DNA from: Cyclina sinensis
Taxonomy: Eukaryota; Mollusca; Bivalvia; Venerida; Veneridae
Length of the DNA: 64,000 nt
Reading direction: 5' to 3'
Assembly: GCA_012932295.1 (NCBI GenBank)
Contig: JAAONU010000002.1
Coordinates: 24,397,770-24,461,769, forward strand
Positions 1 through 12,113 of the stretch are shown here, one piece after another (the first letter of the stretch is position 1; the number at the start of each line of letters is the position of its first letter). Both the position numbers and the translations under genes were made by a program. The notes under the pieces were generated by a model. The model ran no database searches and was not told the DNA's origin. It saw only the letters and a list, made by a program, of their open reading frames with translations.

Positions 1-1196
1 ACACTAACAAACCTTGCGAATATAAACACTAACACACCTTGCGAATATAAACACTAACACATCTTGCAAATATAAACATTAACACACCTTTCGAATATAA
101 ACACTAACACACCTTGCGAACATAAACGCTAACAAACCTTTCGAATATAAACACTAACAAACCTTGCGAATATAAACACTAACACACCTTGTGAATATAA
201 ACACTAACAAACCTTGCGAATATTAACACTAACAAACCTTGCGAATATAAACACTAACACACCTTTCGATTATAAACACTAACAAACCTTGCAAATATAA
301 ACACTAACACATCTTGCAAATATAAACATTAACACACCTTTCGAATATAAACACTAACACATCTTGCGAACATAAACGCTAACAAAACTTTCGAATATAA
401 ACCCTAACAAACCTTGCGAATATAAACACTAACACACCTTGTGAATATAAACACTAACAAACCTTTCATATATTAACACTAACAAACCTTGCGAATATAA
501 ACACTAACACACCTTTCGAATATAAACAATAACAAACCTTGCGAATATAAACACTAACAAACCTTGCGAATATAAACACTAACAAACCTTGCGAATATAA
601 ACACTAACACATCTTTGGAATATAAATACTAACACACCTTGCGAATATAAACACTGACACACCTTGCGAATATAAACACTAACACACTTTCGAATATAAA
701 CACTAACACACCTTGCGAATATAAACACTAACACACCTTGTGAATATAAACACTTACACACCTTTCGAATATAAACACTAACACACCTTGCGAATATAAA
801 CACTAACAAACCTTTCGAATGTAAACACTAACACACCTTGCGAATATATACACTAACATACTTTTCGAATATAAACAATAACACACCTTGCGAATATAAA
901 CACTATCACACCTTGCGAATATAAACACTAACACACCTTGCGAATGTAAACACTAACACACCTTGCGTTTATAAACACTAACACACCTTTCGAATATAAA
1001 CACTAACACACCTATATAAACACTAACACACCTATATAAAAACTTACACGCCCTGCGAATATAAACACTAACACACCTTTCGAATATAAACACTAACACA
1101 CCTTGCGAATGTAAACACTAACACACCATGCGAATATAAACACTAACACACCTTGTGAATGTAAACACTAACACATCTTGCGAATGTTTACACTAA
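1..1196. repeat. 25-bp tandem minisatellite, continues off the left edge
   Basis: About 47 imperfect copies of a 25-bp unit, roughly ACACTAACACACCTTGCGAATATAA. Variants alternate TTGCGAA with TTTCGAA and CACACC with CAAACC. Two copies near 1010-1040 are shortened to CCTATATAAA. The array begins before base 1 and ends where normal sequence resumes near 1197. Open frames across it exist only because some phases of the unit lack stops; no coding role is supported. Confidence 0.95.
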
Positions 1197-1419
1197 CTTA
1201 ACGATAAGACAAGAACCCTCATCATCTTAGTCTGGAAAAACAGAATTGATATATGGATAGTTGGTTGATCTGTAGCTTCATAAATCAAGTCTGATAAGTT
1301 CATCTGCATGGGAGACTGACACAATGGCTGGTGTTCAAACCGAAGCCGTAGTAAAACAAGTTCATTTCCCTTAACCACCTAATCATCTCGTGTAATTTGT
1401 CCCATCACTAGAAGTGTCA

Positions 1420-2550
1420 AGAGAGACATTGATAACATCACGAGTAGCGTCACAAGAGTGACTGATTCCGTCAAAGGAAGCGTCACGAGAGTGTAGTTGA
1501 TAACATTACTAGCATCGTCACGAGAGTGATTGATTCCGTCAAAGGAAGCGTCACGAGTGCGGTTGATAACAACACGAGTAACGTCACGAGAGTGATTGAT
1601 TCCATCACAGGAAGCATCACGAAAGTGGTTGATAGCATCACTAGTAGGGTCACGAGAGTAGTTGATAACATCACAAGAAGTGTCAAGAGAGTGGATGATA
1701 ACATCACTAGTAGGGTCACGAGAGTGTTTGATAGCATCACTAGTAGGGTCACGAGAGTGATTGATAACATCAGTATTAGGGTCACGAGTGTGGTTGATAA
1801 CATCACTAGTAGGGTCACGAGAGTGATTGATAACATCACTAGTAGGGTCACAAAAGTGATTGATAACATCACTAGTAGGGTCACGAGAGTGGCTGATAAC
1901 ATCACTAGTAGGGTCACGAGAGTGATTGATAACATCATAAGTAGGGCCACGAGAGTGTTTGATAACATCAGTAGTAGGGTCACGAGAGTAATTGATAACA
2001 TCAAGAAAAGTGTAACGAGAGTAATTGATAACATCACTAGTAGGGTCACGAGAGTGATTGATAACATCACTAGTAGGATAACATCACTAGTCGGGTCACG
2101 ATAGTTATTGATAACTTCACTAGTAGGGTCACGAGAGTGATTGATAACATCACAAGTAGGGTCACGAGAGTGGTTGATAACATCACTAGTAGGGTCAAGA
2201 AAGTGGTTGATAACATTACTAGCAGGGTCACGAGAGTGGTTGATAACATCACTAGTAGGGTCACGAGAGTTATTGATAACATCACTATTAGCCTCACGAG
2301 AGCGATTAGTTCCATCACAGGAAGCGTCACGAGAGTGATTGATGACATCAAGAGAAGTGTCACGAGAGTAATTGATAACATCACGAGTAGCGTCACAAGA
2401 GTGATTGATTCCGTGACAGGAAGCGTCATGAGAGTGATTGAAAAATATCATGGGTAGCGTCACGAAAGTGATTGATCCCGTGACAGAAAGTGTCACGAAA
2501 GTGATTGATTCCGTCACAGAAAACGTCACGAGTGTGGTTGATAACATCAC
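1420..2550. repeat. 33-bp tandem minisatellite open in frame on both strands
   Basis: About 34 copies of a 33-bp unit, roughly GTGATTGATAACATCACTAG followed by TAGGGTCACGAGA. The unit is a multiple of three, so frames without a stop stay open for long stretches: 192 residues on + (from 1526) and 355 on - (from 2550). The + frame reads as an 11-residue repeat (VIDNITSRVTR). No splice site, promoter or conserved flank marks it as a gene, so I call it a minisatellite; a coding role is a minor alternative. Confidence 0.9.
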
Positions 2551-3040
2551 TCATGAAATTTGTATTTGGACGAAGGTAAGGTATTGTACCTGGGCACTAT
2601 TCTTGACTACGTACATTTTGTATATTCTGAGTTTATTTGCAAACCCTGGATAACATGCCCTGTGCGTTAACACTGGACCATCGTTCTGCCTCCTACTTAA
2701 TGTAATTTAGCAGTACCTTTTTTTAGAACAAGTTAATTAAATAAGCTTAAAACAAGTACTTGCCCATATGCACTTAAATTGTTTGTCACTTTCATTTTTG
2801 TGCTAGTAGCAAGTGTGGATCAGAGAAAGACTTGATTGCTCTGAATAAAACTATTCATATACAATTAATAACATTTTGGATTCACTCTGTGAAGGTAAAT
2901 TTCCATCAACGCTTTGTCAATATAATATTCGTTACGCAATGTACTGGTGAGAAAAAAAAACAAAAGAACAAACGTGTAAATCGCTTGGTTCACAGCAAAA
3001 AAAGGCAAGCCAAAACGTTGCATTTTAAAACCCATAATAA
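2551..3040. repeat. Dispersed repeat, copy 1
   Basis: This stretch starts at TGAAATTTGTATTTGGACGA and runs to the poly-A-rich segment near 3040. It matches 18885-19370 in the same orientation with many substitutions and small indels. Shared landmarks are GGTACCTGGGCACT-like, CTGCCTCCTACTTA, GACTTGATTGCT and GCAATGTACTGGTGAGAA. It is an old dispersed repeat; no coding potential or family is recognised. Confidence 0.75.
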
Positions 3041-3149
3041 AAAACAAGAATGTCCATGGGCAGCATGTCGAGTACGCAAATGGAAAGCCGTCTATGGGGA
3101 TGTGACAGTAATGTGGAAACTGTGGGAAGATGATGATGGAAGGATAAGG

Positions 3150-3665
3150 CATGCCTTTATGATGTCTCTTTCAGGGAGCTTAACAAATGTATCACAGTAT
3201 TTTCAAATTCTTCCATGCATGGAGAAGTAATGGCCCAGACAAGGTCTGACATCAACATTTTGGACATTTGAGCTGTCACTGTGACCTTGACCATTGAGCT
3301 AGGAATCTGGGTCTTGCACGTGACACACCATCTCATCAAGGTGAACAAATGTGCCAAAGTATTTTAGAATCCTTCCATGCAGGGAGAAGTTATGGCCCGG
3401 ACAAGATCTATCATCAAAATTTTGGACCTTTGACCTGGCACTTTGACCTTGACATTTGAGCTGGGAACTTGGGTCTTGCACGCGACACACCGTCTTATCA
3501 AGGAGAACAAATGTGCCAAGGTATTTAAAAATCCTTCCATGCAGGGAGAAGTTATGGCCTAGACAAGGCAATCTGGAAAGACGGACGGACGCACGTAGAT
3601 ACATCGAACTGCGGTACCAAATGTGACGACTGTGTCGAGCTATCCGCAAGCGGGCTCGACGAAAA
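3150..3665. repeat. Mollusc-type dispersed repeat with ~170-bp internal units
   Basis: Three imperfect units share TCCATGCAGGGAGAAGTTAT, GGCCCGGACAAG, GTGACCTTGACC-like and TCTTGCACGTGACACACC. They end in AAGACGGACGGACGCACGTA, the short GAC-rich tail found at the ends of several repeats in this window. Frames that cross it are by-products of the repeat. It is non-coding and probably a non-autonomous element. Confidence 0.7.
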
Positions 3666-6600
3666 TGAAGCCTCATTTAAATAAATGCTTTAAACGTCAA
3701 CAATTTGAACAATTCCCTAGACTTCAGAAAGTGCGTATAATGCCAGCAGGCTATGTGAGCGTGGCTAGAATAATTGTGTATTGCTTTATATACTTGAGAT
3801 AATTTGTTATCGTATAATCGTACCTGAGTTTTCAAAAATTATAATTTATATTTTATTCAATATCTCCTGTGCATTCTTATAATATTATATATTGCAATAA
3901 AATTACTTGCTAACTTTGTTTACTCTGACAATATTTACTGATCAGGACAGAAATTTCAAAAGAAGACAACTATCAGTATCGCAAGAAATATTACATCAGG
4001 GTGTGATCACATGTACAATTCAATTATTGGGTAGAACCCATAGGATGCTTTTTTAAGCAGACAACTTGTTTTAATAAGCAAAACGAATCAGTCAAATACA
4101 TGACCTCCAAAAAAAACAAAAAAAAAAACACACACACACAGGCAGCTATCTGTTTGGTAAATGGAAGCGTCCTTTAGACCTCAGCCAGTTTTAACCCCGC
4201 TTCGCCTGTCAATAATTCAGACTGTTTTGGCAAACCTGAAAAGAGTCGGACTGAACTAAATGTCGGTTATAAGTTTTAGGAATCAAGTGCTGCGACTATA
4301 ACCTACACGCATTTATCGGGCAGTATGTTGAAATTAACGTCATATTTTTTTTGAGGGGTGGGTGACACGTTGGGATCCTTGTTCGAAGCTGAACAAGGTG
4401 TTTCCAAGATTATCGTTTTGCATTTTTCAATTTTTATTTCGAAGAAATAAATAATGCTAGAGATTATGAAGAATGATTGTGTAAATGAACAGTCACTTTC
4501 CATATCTAATGAAAAAGATACTTAGAACGAGAAAACGGTATCTTTGTTCGTCTTTTTCATAGCATTACCATAATTAATCACGTTTTTTTCTTTTTCTTTT
4601 TGCAAAGAAGTAAAACATTGAATTATTTTTATTATTCAACCGATTAACTCTTAATTTAATATTTGTACATTCTTATGGCGGTTATCTCCCTCAAATTCAT
4701 TTCAGATTATTAAATTGTAAAGTATGTACTTGCTCATGTGAGAACAACCCTCTTATTTTAATACATTTATAAACAAACAAATACTATGAATTGCTAAACT
4801 TGTTACCTGTCCCACCCATGATATAATGCCAGCCTCAGCGTGAGCTACATTAAGTGTAATATAGATCGAGTTTATCTGTAATATAATATGAATGATTACA
4901 TAGTCGATCTCTTGTGATTCTTTTAGAACGGTCTTGCATGATTGATTCATGAAATATGTGATTGTATTTTATATTGTATACAAGACTGATGAGATGTATA
5001 AATTGAAATTTAAGAAATTACTTTCTTGTAACAATTTGATTTGTATAAATTAGTGTGGCGCTGACAGTCATTTTTAAAGCATTTTTCTGAACACGGAAAA
5101 AGAGTATATAATGAACACAATTAAATGTCGTTCTTGCCTTCACTTATATATCAATCCTATAGACGGATATGTCATAGCATATGTCTCAAGTTTCCTTGCC
5201 AGGATAATAAATCATCAATAGTTTATCATGTGTTCAGTAATTAAATATATCTCAAATATTTTTTTTCTCTAAAATTGTAGATAATAAGTTGGCGTGTCGA
5301 ATTTTTTGTTTTCAAATGTCAAAAAATGTTATCTACAGTCCTCGTCACCGACTGTCAAACAAACTGCCTGCAAATTGTCGTAGTAATCAAAACAATGCCC
5401 TAGATAAACAAACGCACGTGCGTCCTTTTGTGTTTTCTTTCTTTTTCCTGATAATTATAACATTCGCCGTTAATTGAATAATTCTGCAGTATTGTATTGA
5501 AAACAATTAATGGCAAAGTTGTGACAATCCAAGGGGTCAGTTAATTGCGTTAATCCAAATTAAGTATTTAAGTAAAATTAACAGTTTTAATGTTTCGGAC
5601 TATTAATCTTTGTCTTTTATTCATCTGCTTTAAAACAGTTTAATTTAATTAGCTAGCGGAAAGTTTAAATCTAAATTAAAGGACTATTTGTTACAAACAA
5701 TGACAGGTGAGTGTTTAAAGGCAATTTTCGTACCAACAACAACAACAACTTTCTTTGGCATACAGATACTTTGAAGAATTCGTCTGATTTTGTGTCTTCG
5801 AATAAGGACAATGTAAAACAATTTCAGACATGTGAAAAAAAAAATCACGAAAACTAGACAAAATCTCGCCCCCATAAAGGAGACTTAAAAAAAAAAAAAC
5901 AGCAACCATTACTTTATAGCACTGGATTTCTAGTCCCTCTGAGCAACGTTTGCATAGCGGAGTGAGGTTAAATTGATCCAAAGTGGGGCAAGAACGGTGG
6001 TATGGTAGTTATTTTGGGTCAGACATTACAATACCGTAACCATCGTTTATCATAATAGACGTCTGTACTATTAGTGACACAAACTGGCCACAACTGACTC
6101 CATACCACCCTACCCTCGTTCTAGTCCCTTTTGAATTGTCATCTTTTCTAGAATATGGATCAAATTTCGGGATCTTCAGCATTACATTTTTTTTAATATG
6201 ACGCACATTTTGTTATAAAAACGCATAATCGTAATTATTCATATATAGGGCGCAGCTGCTGATCATCATCGTCATCATAATTTGTATGACCAGACGCCTT
6301 TGATCAATAATTTTGTCTTTTGTTTTTATCTAAAACACGCATATTTCGTTTTTGATGACGCAACGAAAATGAGCGTTGAAAGCAATAAAAAAAATCAAAA
6401 TGTCAAAGTGCAAACGTTTTTTTTTATTTCAATGAAAAAAGTAAGCATAAAGTGTTTAAACATTTGACTAGCACGCGTTCGTGAGGTAAAGTTAAACCAA
6501 AACACTGGGGTCGTGAATTCGAATACAATTGCATGTAATCCAGTAGTCGCAAGTTCGATCTTGCGTTCCTCCATTAACACCACTGTCTTTCGAGTGAGGG

Positions 6601-7390
6601 GCAATGGTTCAGTGCTATTCATTGACCATGGAAAAAAACCACGGATATCTATGGAATGGGTTGCTTTAACGTGTTCTGCATTAATCTGACTAAACTCTCA
6701 GGGATTCATACTGGCAACCGATACCAACGAAGGTAATCACCTATAGCAGTTCAAATAAATGAATTCTTACTTCCAAAAACTTTTTTTGTTGTGAAAGGGC
6801 CAGGTCTGCTTAAATGCAGACAAGATATTGCAGTACAAGCATGTAAAGTAGCCGTCGCATTCGATAGACATTAAATATTAATTTAAAATGCTCCACAGGA
6901 TGTTAAAATATTTGAAACAACAACTTTAAGTTAGTCCGCCCGTTTTCCCGAACAAGAAAATAAAAAATTCCTAATGATTTTCGCTTTTCATTTATTTATT
7001 AAAACTCATGTCTTTTTTTTATTTTATATTTTCTGTACTTTCAAAAGTATTTCATGGGGATCTTTGCACTTATTTTTTTTAGTTGTACTCTGTAACGAAT
7101 TCCCTGTCGAAGATACTAAAATGTAATGCGCAGTTACATAATTTAATTAAAAGGTAATGACAAAAAATCTACTAAATCTTTATTTCTAAAACAAAAAGGG
7201 CTGCGCAAATGTAAGTTTTAGAAAGTTTCGGGCACACTTGAAAGTTATTTTATGACGTACAATAGATGAAGATCAAACCAGCGGCGGACACCGCAGTTGG
7301 CAACTAGACTTGTCGGTGCGACATAAAATTTCTTTGATGTTTTCAGCCCTTAATAGGCGGAGATTAGAAAACAATATTGATTAGATAGCT
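3666..7390. other. Intergenic AT-rich stretch, no gene recognised
   Basis: I see no spliced gene, RNA gene or long conserved frame here. It contains homopolymer runs, a short CA run near 4128-4140 and scattered T- and A-rich tracts. Short open frames have no recognisable domain and no splice context. Near 6470-6650 there are tRNA-like fragments (a GTTCGATC box) that may be a decayed SINE, too weak to annotate as one. Confidence 0.6.
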
Positions 7391-7391
7391 G

Positions 7392-7455
7392 CCAATCATC
7401 CGCAGGGAATCAACCAATCAACGTCCAATAAAAACCCATGATGACAGCATAAATA
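7392..7455 (+). promoter_or_regulatory. nanos core promoter: three CCAAT boxes and a TATA-like box
   Basis: CCAAT boxes lie at 7392-7396, 7414-7418 and 7425-7429; the first two read CCAATCA, a good NF-Y core. A TATA-like ATAAATA follows at 7449-7455, about 95 bases before the start codon. A start of transcription near 7480 would give a short 5' leader of about 70 bases. The spacing fits a compact promoter. Assignment to nanos rests on position and orientation. Confidence 0.6.
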
Positions 7456-7549
7456 CCAAGAAGCGCCGTTTTCGAAACATAACACAAACTGTGTCTTGGA
7501 TAGTATAGCAAGTTTAGTGGTCTAAATAAAGTTAATTTATTGTATTAAC

Positions 7550-7759
7550 ATGGAGTACAATCCTCTCAAAATGGATTTATTCCGATTAGCCGATATGATA
7601 AAGATGGATTTGTTACAACAGTTGGACAGTATAATGCCATCGCCAACAAACTTTGAGGATGACGGTTTAAGTGTAAATTTAAGTTTTACCGAGGATTGCT
7701 ACCTCGCTTCAATTAGATCGGATGCCTATGAAGAATTTAGGCGAAATGGCATCGACCAG
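7550..7759 (+). CDS. nanos exon 1 (residues 1-70)
   Basis: Starts at ATG 7550 and ends at CAG before the donor GTAAAT, phase 0. It encodes an acidic, hydrophobic N-terminal region (LFRLADMIKMDLLQQLDSIM near the start) with no named domain. The alternative in-frame ATG at residue 8 is less likely because the first already has A at -3 and G at +4. Confidence 0.85.
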
Positions 7760-10700
7760 GTAAATTGTCTTCTTCATATTCTTGACAAAACGAAAATGTG
7801 ATCCACCTTTTTAAAAGCCGCCGTTTGTAATGTGAAGTATTAGTCCAAATAGGACTCGGAACACCTCGGGCGACTTCAATAAGTCACTACCAAGTTGTCG
7901 GAAGAGGCCGAGTTGTTACGATTGGTCCAAATAGTTGAGTATAGTGATATTTTTTTTAATGGTCGATATCCGCCTACGGTAAATTCGGTAAAGGCAGCAT
8001 CCTGCCTGAATTTGCAATATTGAGACTATGTGAAGTAAAGATCTCTTGCATTGGTTTGTGTTTTCATTGTGTTTGATATTTTTTGTAAGTAGAAAGTTAT
8101 TCTAATCATATGAATTAAAAAATTATTCCTGGTTTCGTCATGTGTGCCTAGTTTTGTTTCAATACCAATGACACAGAAATATCATTGTCCTAGTAATAAT
8201 GTCATGTGAAAATTGCGCTGAGGGTCAACTCGGCCCACTTTTCAATTTATTAATATAATGGTTTGTTTTATCACTCTTTATTGTTGGAACCACATAATTA
8301 ATATATGAACTAATTCATAAACGTGGAAAGATGTTTTCTTAAATTATTATTACATTTTTAGTAATGAAAGAGTTTTCAATGATTTGGGTAATAAAAACTG
8401 ATTACAAGCCATCCTTGTGACATTGCAAAATACATAGCACCAGGGTACCGATTAATCAGGAGATAATTATGGTTGACGCAGTCATTCAAATTTGATTAAT
8501 GACCACCTGCAACTAAATAGAAGCTTATGATAATAAGTAAACACGTTTTTATTTCATATTTTATCGAAGATTACTTTACAAACAAAAAGCATCAAGGGAA
8601 ACACATTTGTATTATATTAATTTTTAACGAATCTGCAAGAATAAACGTAACGACTTTCTTCTAAATATACTTTAATTCTGCAGAAGTACAATATACAATT
8701 ATATAATAATATAACAGATATCTATTGTTTTTTTATTTAAAAAAGCTTGCCTTGATAACATGCAAGTAATCAGAAAAAAAATTACTACGTTTAATTTTTT
8801 TTTAAAGTGGGCCGAGTCGACCCGTGCCGAGTTGGTTTAGGGCCGAGTTGACTCTTTACCCAAATTTTGTATAAATCTTTTTAGAAAATCACCCGATAGT
8901 ATTTTTTATTTACCGTTACTTTGCCTTTCATGTGTATTCAGTATTTCCGAAGGTGATAGCACGCAATCCATTTCATTTCGTTAAAGGTGTCTTACATGTG
9001 TATTCAGTATTTCCGAAGGTGATAGCACGCAATCCATTTCATTTCGTTAAACGTTTATTACATGTGTATTCAGTATTTCCGAAGGTGAAAGCACGCAATC
9101 CATTTCATTTCGTTAAAGGTGTCTTACATGTGTATTCAGTATTCTCGAAGGTGATAGCACGCAATCCATTTCATTTCGTTAAAGGTGTCTTACACGTGTA
9201 TTCAGTATTTCCGAAGGTGATAGCACGCAATCCATTTCATTTCGTTAAAGGTGTCTTACACGTGTATTCAGTATTTCCGAAGGTGATAGCACGCAATCCA
9301 TTTCATTTCGTTAAAGGTGTCTTACACGTGTATTCAGTATTTCCGAAGGTGATAGCACGCAATCCATGGTATAATACTAGTCATAATCGTCTAAAAAATA
9401 AACAAAATTAGAACTGTAGAATGTTTAAAATATTATATTATCAACAACCTATCTGCACTGTTACTTGTCGTGGATGGCAAGATTTGCTTATGATACACAA
9501 GATTAAATTCTCGAAAATATTCCAAATTGCAAGTTCCAAAAAATTATTTGGTATAAAGCAAAGTAACAATGTTTTTAACCTTTTAACAAAAGTAATAGAA
9601 TAATGGTATAGATCTATACAAGAAATTTAACTGAGTATATAATAGTGTATGTATTAAAGCCAGTTGTACGTAGTTAGAATTACAATATTTCATTCGTACA
9701 ATATCCATTTACATAGTAATACAACAATACATGCGGTAAATGCAATAAAACTTTTATCATTATATGATACTTGTAATTTCATAGCATAATAAATATATTT
9801 TGACTGATTAGAAATGATTTTAGTAGATTTTGATGGCATAAGCTGTGCGAATTTCTGCATGCTTGGCCAGTGACAATATAATTTTTAAAGTATTTCTTTC
9901 TTAAAACACAGTATTTTGGACATACAAGTAAAAAAGGTATCCTGTTTCTGGTAAATTCAAATTACATGACAGACATATCATTGCCTTAGTTTTCGATATG
10001 TTAATTTTTAGTTCCCAAGAATTACAAGTGTTCATTGACGTTTAAAATAGACTGTAATGTTTATGGAGTTTTTGCAAAGATAACCTGAACATCTTCGTAT
10101 AAAAGAATGAGTAACTTCAGTTCGTTTTGGGTTAATATGCCATCTAGATTGGAAAAATACTACATGTCATTCACAAAGAACATGAAAAGTAAACTATAAT
10201 ATAAAAGGTGAACTCGGAGCAGCCTTGTTCTAAGCCCATTTCGGAGTCGAAAAAGTATGAGAATGATGCCTGATACCGTGAACAAGATCTATCTGTAGAG
10301 TACATCGATTTAATGGCTTTTACCATTTTATTACTACTTAATTTTTTTTTGGCCAAAGTAGCGTTCGATCAATTTTATCGAAGCATTCCTGGTAGTCAAT
10401 AAAATTAGCATATAAATTTACCCGAGTACCTTTGCAATAACAGAGTGAAATACAAAAATACAATCCAAACTAGATTTTCCTTTCTGAAATCCTAATTGGT
10501 TAAGGATTATTTTCTCGTATTTTTCTGACCATTACTAGATTTTCCTTTCTTAAATCCTAATTGGTTAAGGATTATTTTCTCGTATTTTTCTGACCATTTT
10601 ATAAGCCTATTCAATAATAGTTGTGAGTATATTTTAGCAAGTACATTGATAACAGTTATGCCTCTGTAGTTTTTAGCGTCATTCGGGTCCCCCCTTTTGA

Positions 10701-12113
10701 AAATCGGAGTTATAATAATGTCGGTATATCAGTATTGTTGTACATTGTTGTACATGAACGGGTCTAAATCAATATTTCTGTCACAAAATGATATAATCTG
10801 TAAAATCAAAGAAAATATTTCATGACCGGCCGGAAAACACTTCGCAAATATCCATATGTCCTGTAAATTTTGCAATGACGTTGATAACAATAGTCGATCA
10901 ATCTTAAAGTAAATCAATTTAACCAAACGTACTCGGAAGCGTGGTCGTCCAAACAATGCTTTAAAAAGCTGTAAAAAGTTCATTCAATCAAGAATACTTA
11001 TCGGCACTAAATTTGTCAGGTCGTGTAATTGAAAGTGTTGCTAAAAATAACTTGCGTCCTCCGGCTTAGAGGTGACAGAAAACGAAAGTAAGAGATTTAA
11101 AATCCGCTGACATTCACTAAAGATGAATACAGTCGACTTTAACTTTACTAAAATTTAGAAATGATCAAATTTGAGATGATGTAAAGATATTTGCAGTATC
11201 ATGTGCATTTTTTTAAATAGAACGTTAAACATATTTTATCATTTCCAGGACCTTGATGAAGTGGATGTCTACCAAACAAAGCTCCGAGAAAGGACTTTGG
11301 CTCAGCCCAGCATGGAGTTGGATCCTGTGGCCAGAGAATATATGAGACAGAAGAAGGGAAAATCTAGTAAGAAGACCAAGGCTCTGTGTGTTTTCTGTAA
11401 GAATAACAATGAACTACCGGCAACTTATAAAAGTCATGTGTTAAAGGATGCCCAGGGAAGGACGACTTGCCCTATACTTCGAAAGTATACCTGCCCAATC
11501 TGTGGAGTGAAAGGCGGCGATGAAGCCCACACTATAAGGTAGTGTATGAACTGTTATCTTTAAATTCATTTTATATGAACATATATAGTTATTCCAAAAA
11601 TGGTCATTTAACAAACTCTAAGAAGTTGGAAAAAAATATGTACCGGTAGCCGAAAATCATGTATACATTATTTACATATTCAGTTAATTAAAATTTCAAA
11701 ATATTTCCAGTGTCAGTATAGACAGACCGAAAGTCTAGGTTGTCATGCCTTCAGTTAGTATAGCTGATGTTTTTTTTCCTTTTTCAAGTTTAAGAAAGTC
11801 ACCAGATAAATTTTATCTACAGTGCCCGCAACTTAAAAAATATATGGTTAGCACAAGAAAAGATAGTATTTTCAATACAGAGAAGATCTACAGGCAATTT
11901 TAAGATTGTTCTTAAATGAAAAAAATAGTTATCCTAGAATTGTTAATTATTACTGTATGTATTTTGAAGGGCACAGTTAAAATGATTTTCCTTTTGAATT
12001 GCAGGTACTGCCCAAAGAACATTGACAAGGACTTGAACCTAGGACTTGGCATGTTGACAAAATCCTCACACCTTAGTACTGGAAAGTTGAACCCTAGATG
12101 TAACAATGTATAA
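7550..12113 (+). CDS. Nanos, RNA-binding CCHC zinc-finger protein (three exons)
   Basis: Joined exons 7550-7759, 11249-11538 and 12005-12113 give 202 residues. All junctions keep phase (0, then 2) with GT-AG ends. Nanos proteins act with Pumilio on mRNA 3' UTRs, recruit the CCR4-NOT deadenylase and preserve germline or stem cell fate in the cytoplasm. The C-terminal tandem zinc finger is clear: C117, C120, H133, C144 and C152, C155, H164, C169, including CVFCKNN and HTIRYCP. The second finger has eight residues between C155 and H164 where the family normally has seven. The N-terminal 110 residues are poorly conserved; I do not see a clear NOT1-interacting motif. The ATG at 7550 has a good context (AACATGG) and follows the promoter closely. 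Intron 1 carries a minisatellite and an antisense LINE relic. Confidence 0.93.
8930..9370. repeat. 66-bp minisatellite in nanos intron 1
   Basis: About 6.7 nearly identical copies of a 66-bp unit containing GTGTATTCAGTATTTCCGAA and GATAGCACGCAATCCATTTC. The unit is a multiple of three, so a 22-residue repeat frame is open on +. It has no start context, splice signals or conservation, and lies inside an intron. The low divergence suggests recent expansion. Confidence 0.95.
9830..10990 (-). pseudogene. Decayed LINE reverse-transcriptase relic, antisense to nanos
   Basis: Reading the minus strand in shifting frames gives reverse-transcriptase landmarks in order: ITPIFKRGDPNDAKNYRGIT near 10700-10640; LNQLGFKKGKS near 10540; the motif A region FIDYQECFDKIDRTLLW near 10400-10350; VKAIKSMY and MGLEQGC near 10320-10220; LLYEDVQVIFA near 10100, where the usual YADD is altered; and WELKINISKTKAMIC near 10010-9970. 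Frameshifts, stops and the damaged catalytic motif show it is dead. It is the RT part of a non-LTR retrotransposon; the clade is not determined. Confidence 0.85.
10469..10598. repeat. 65-bp tandem duplication inside the LINE relic
   Basis: Two head-to-tail copies (10469-10533 and 10534-10598) differ at one base. They duplicate the segment encoding the NQLGFKKG part of the reverse transcriptase. It is a recent event after the element died. Confidence 0.95.
11249..11538 (+). CDS. nanos exon 2 (residues 71-167), bulk of the zinc finger
   Basis: Acceptor ATTTCCAG precedes GACCTTGATG, and the donor is AG before GTAGTG. It encodes a lysine-rich linker (KKGKSSKKTK, possible nuclear or RNA contact) and seven of the eight zinc ligands. 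The last ligand falls in exon 3, so the second finger is split by intron 2. Confidence 0.92.
12005..12113 (+). CDS. nanos exon 3, last zinc ligand and C-terminus
   Basis: Acceptor TTGAATTGCAG, then GTACTGCCC; the codon AG|G is completed across the junction. It gives YCPKNIDKDLNLGL, supplies C169 and ends at TAA 12111-12113. The tail after the finger is short, about 32 residues. Confidence 0.92.

Noticed and set aside
579..809. 76-residue minus-strand open frame in the first minisatellite
   Set aside because: It is the 25-bp repeat read three units at a time (25 residues); no start context, flank or domain.
2832..3230. 132-residue plus-strand frame as a gene
   Set aside because: It covers the dispersed repeat shared with 18885-19370, where the frame is not kept.
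6470..6650. Decayed tRNA-derived SINE
   Set aside because: A B-box-like GTTCGATC is present, but no clear A box, ends or target duplication.
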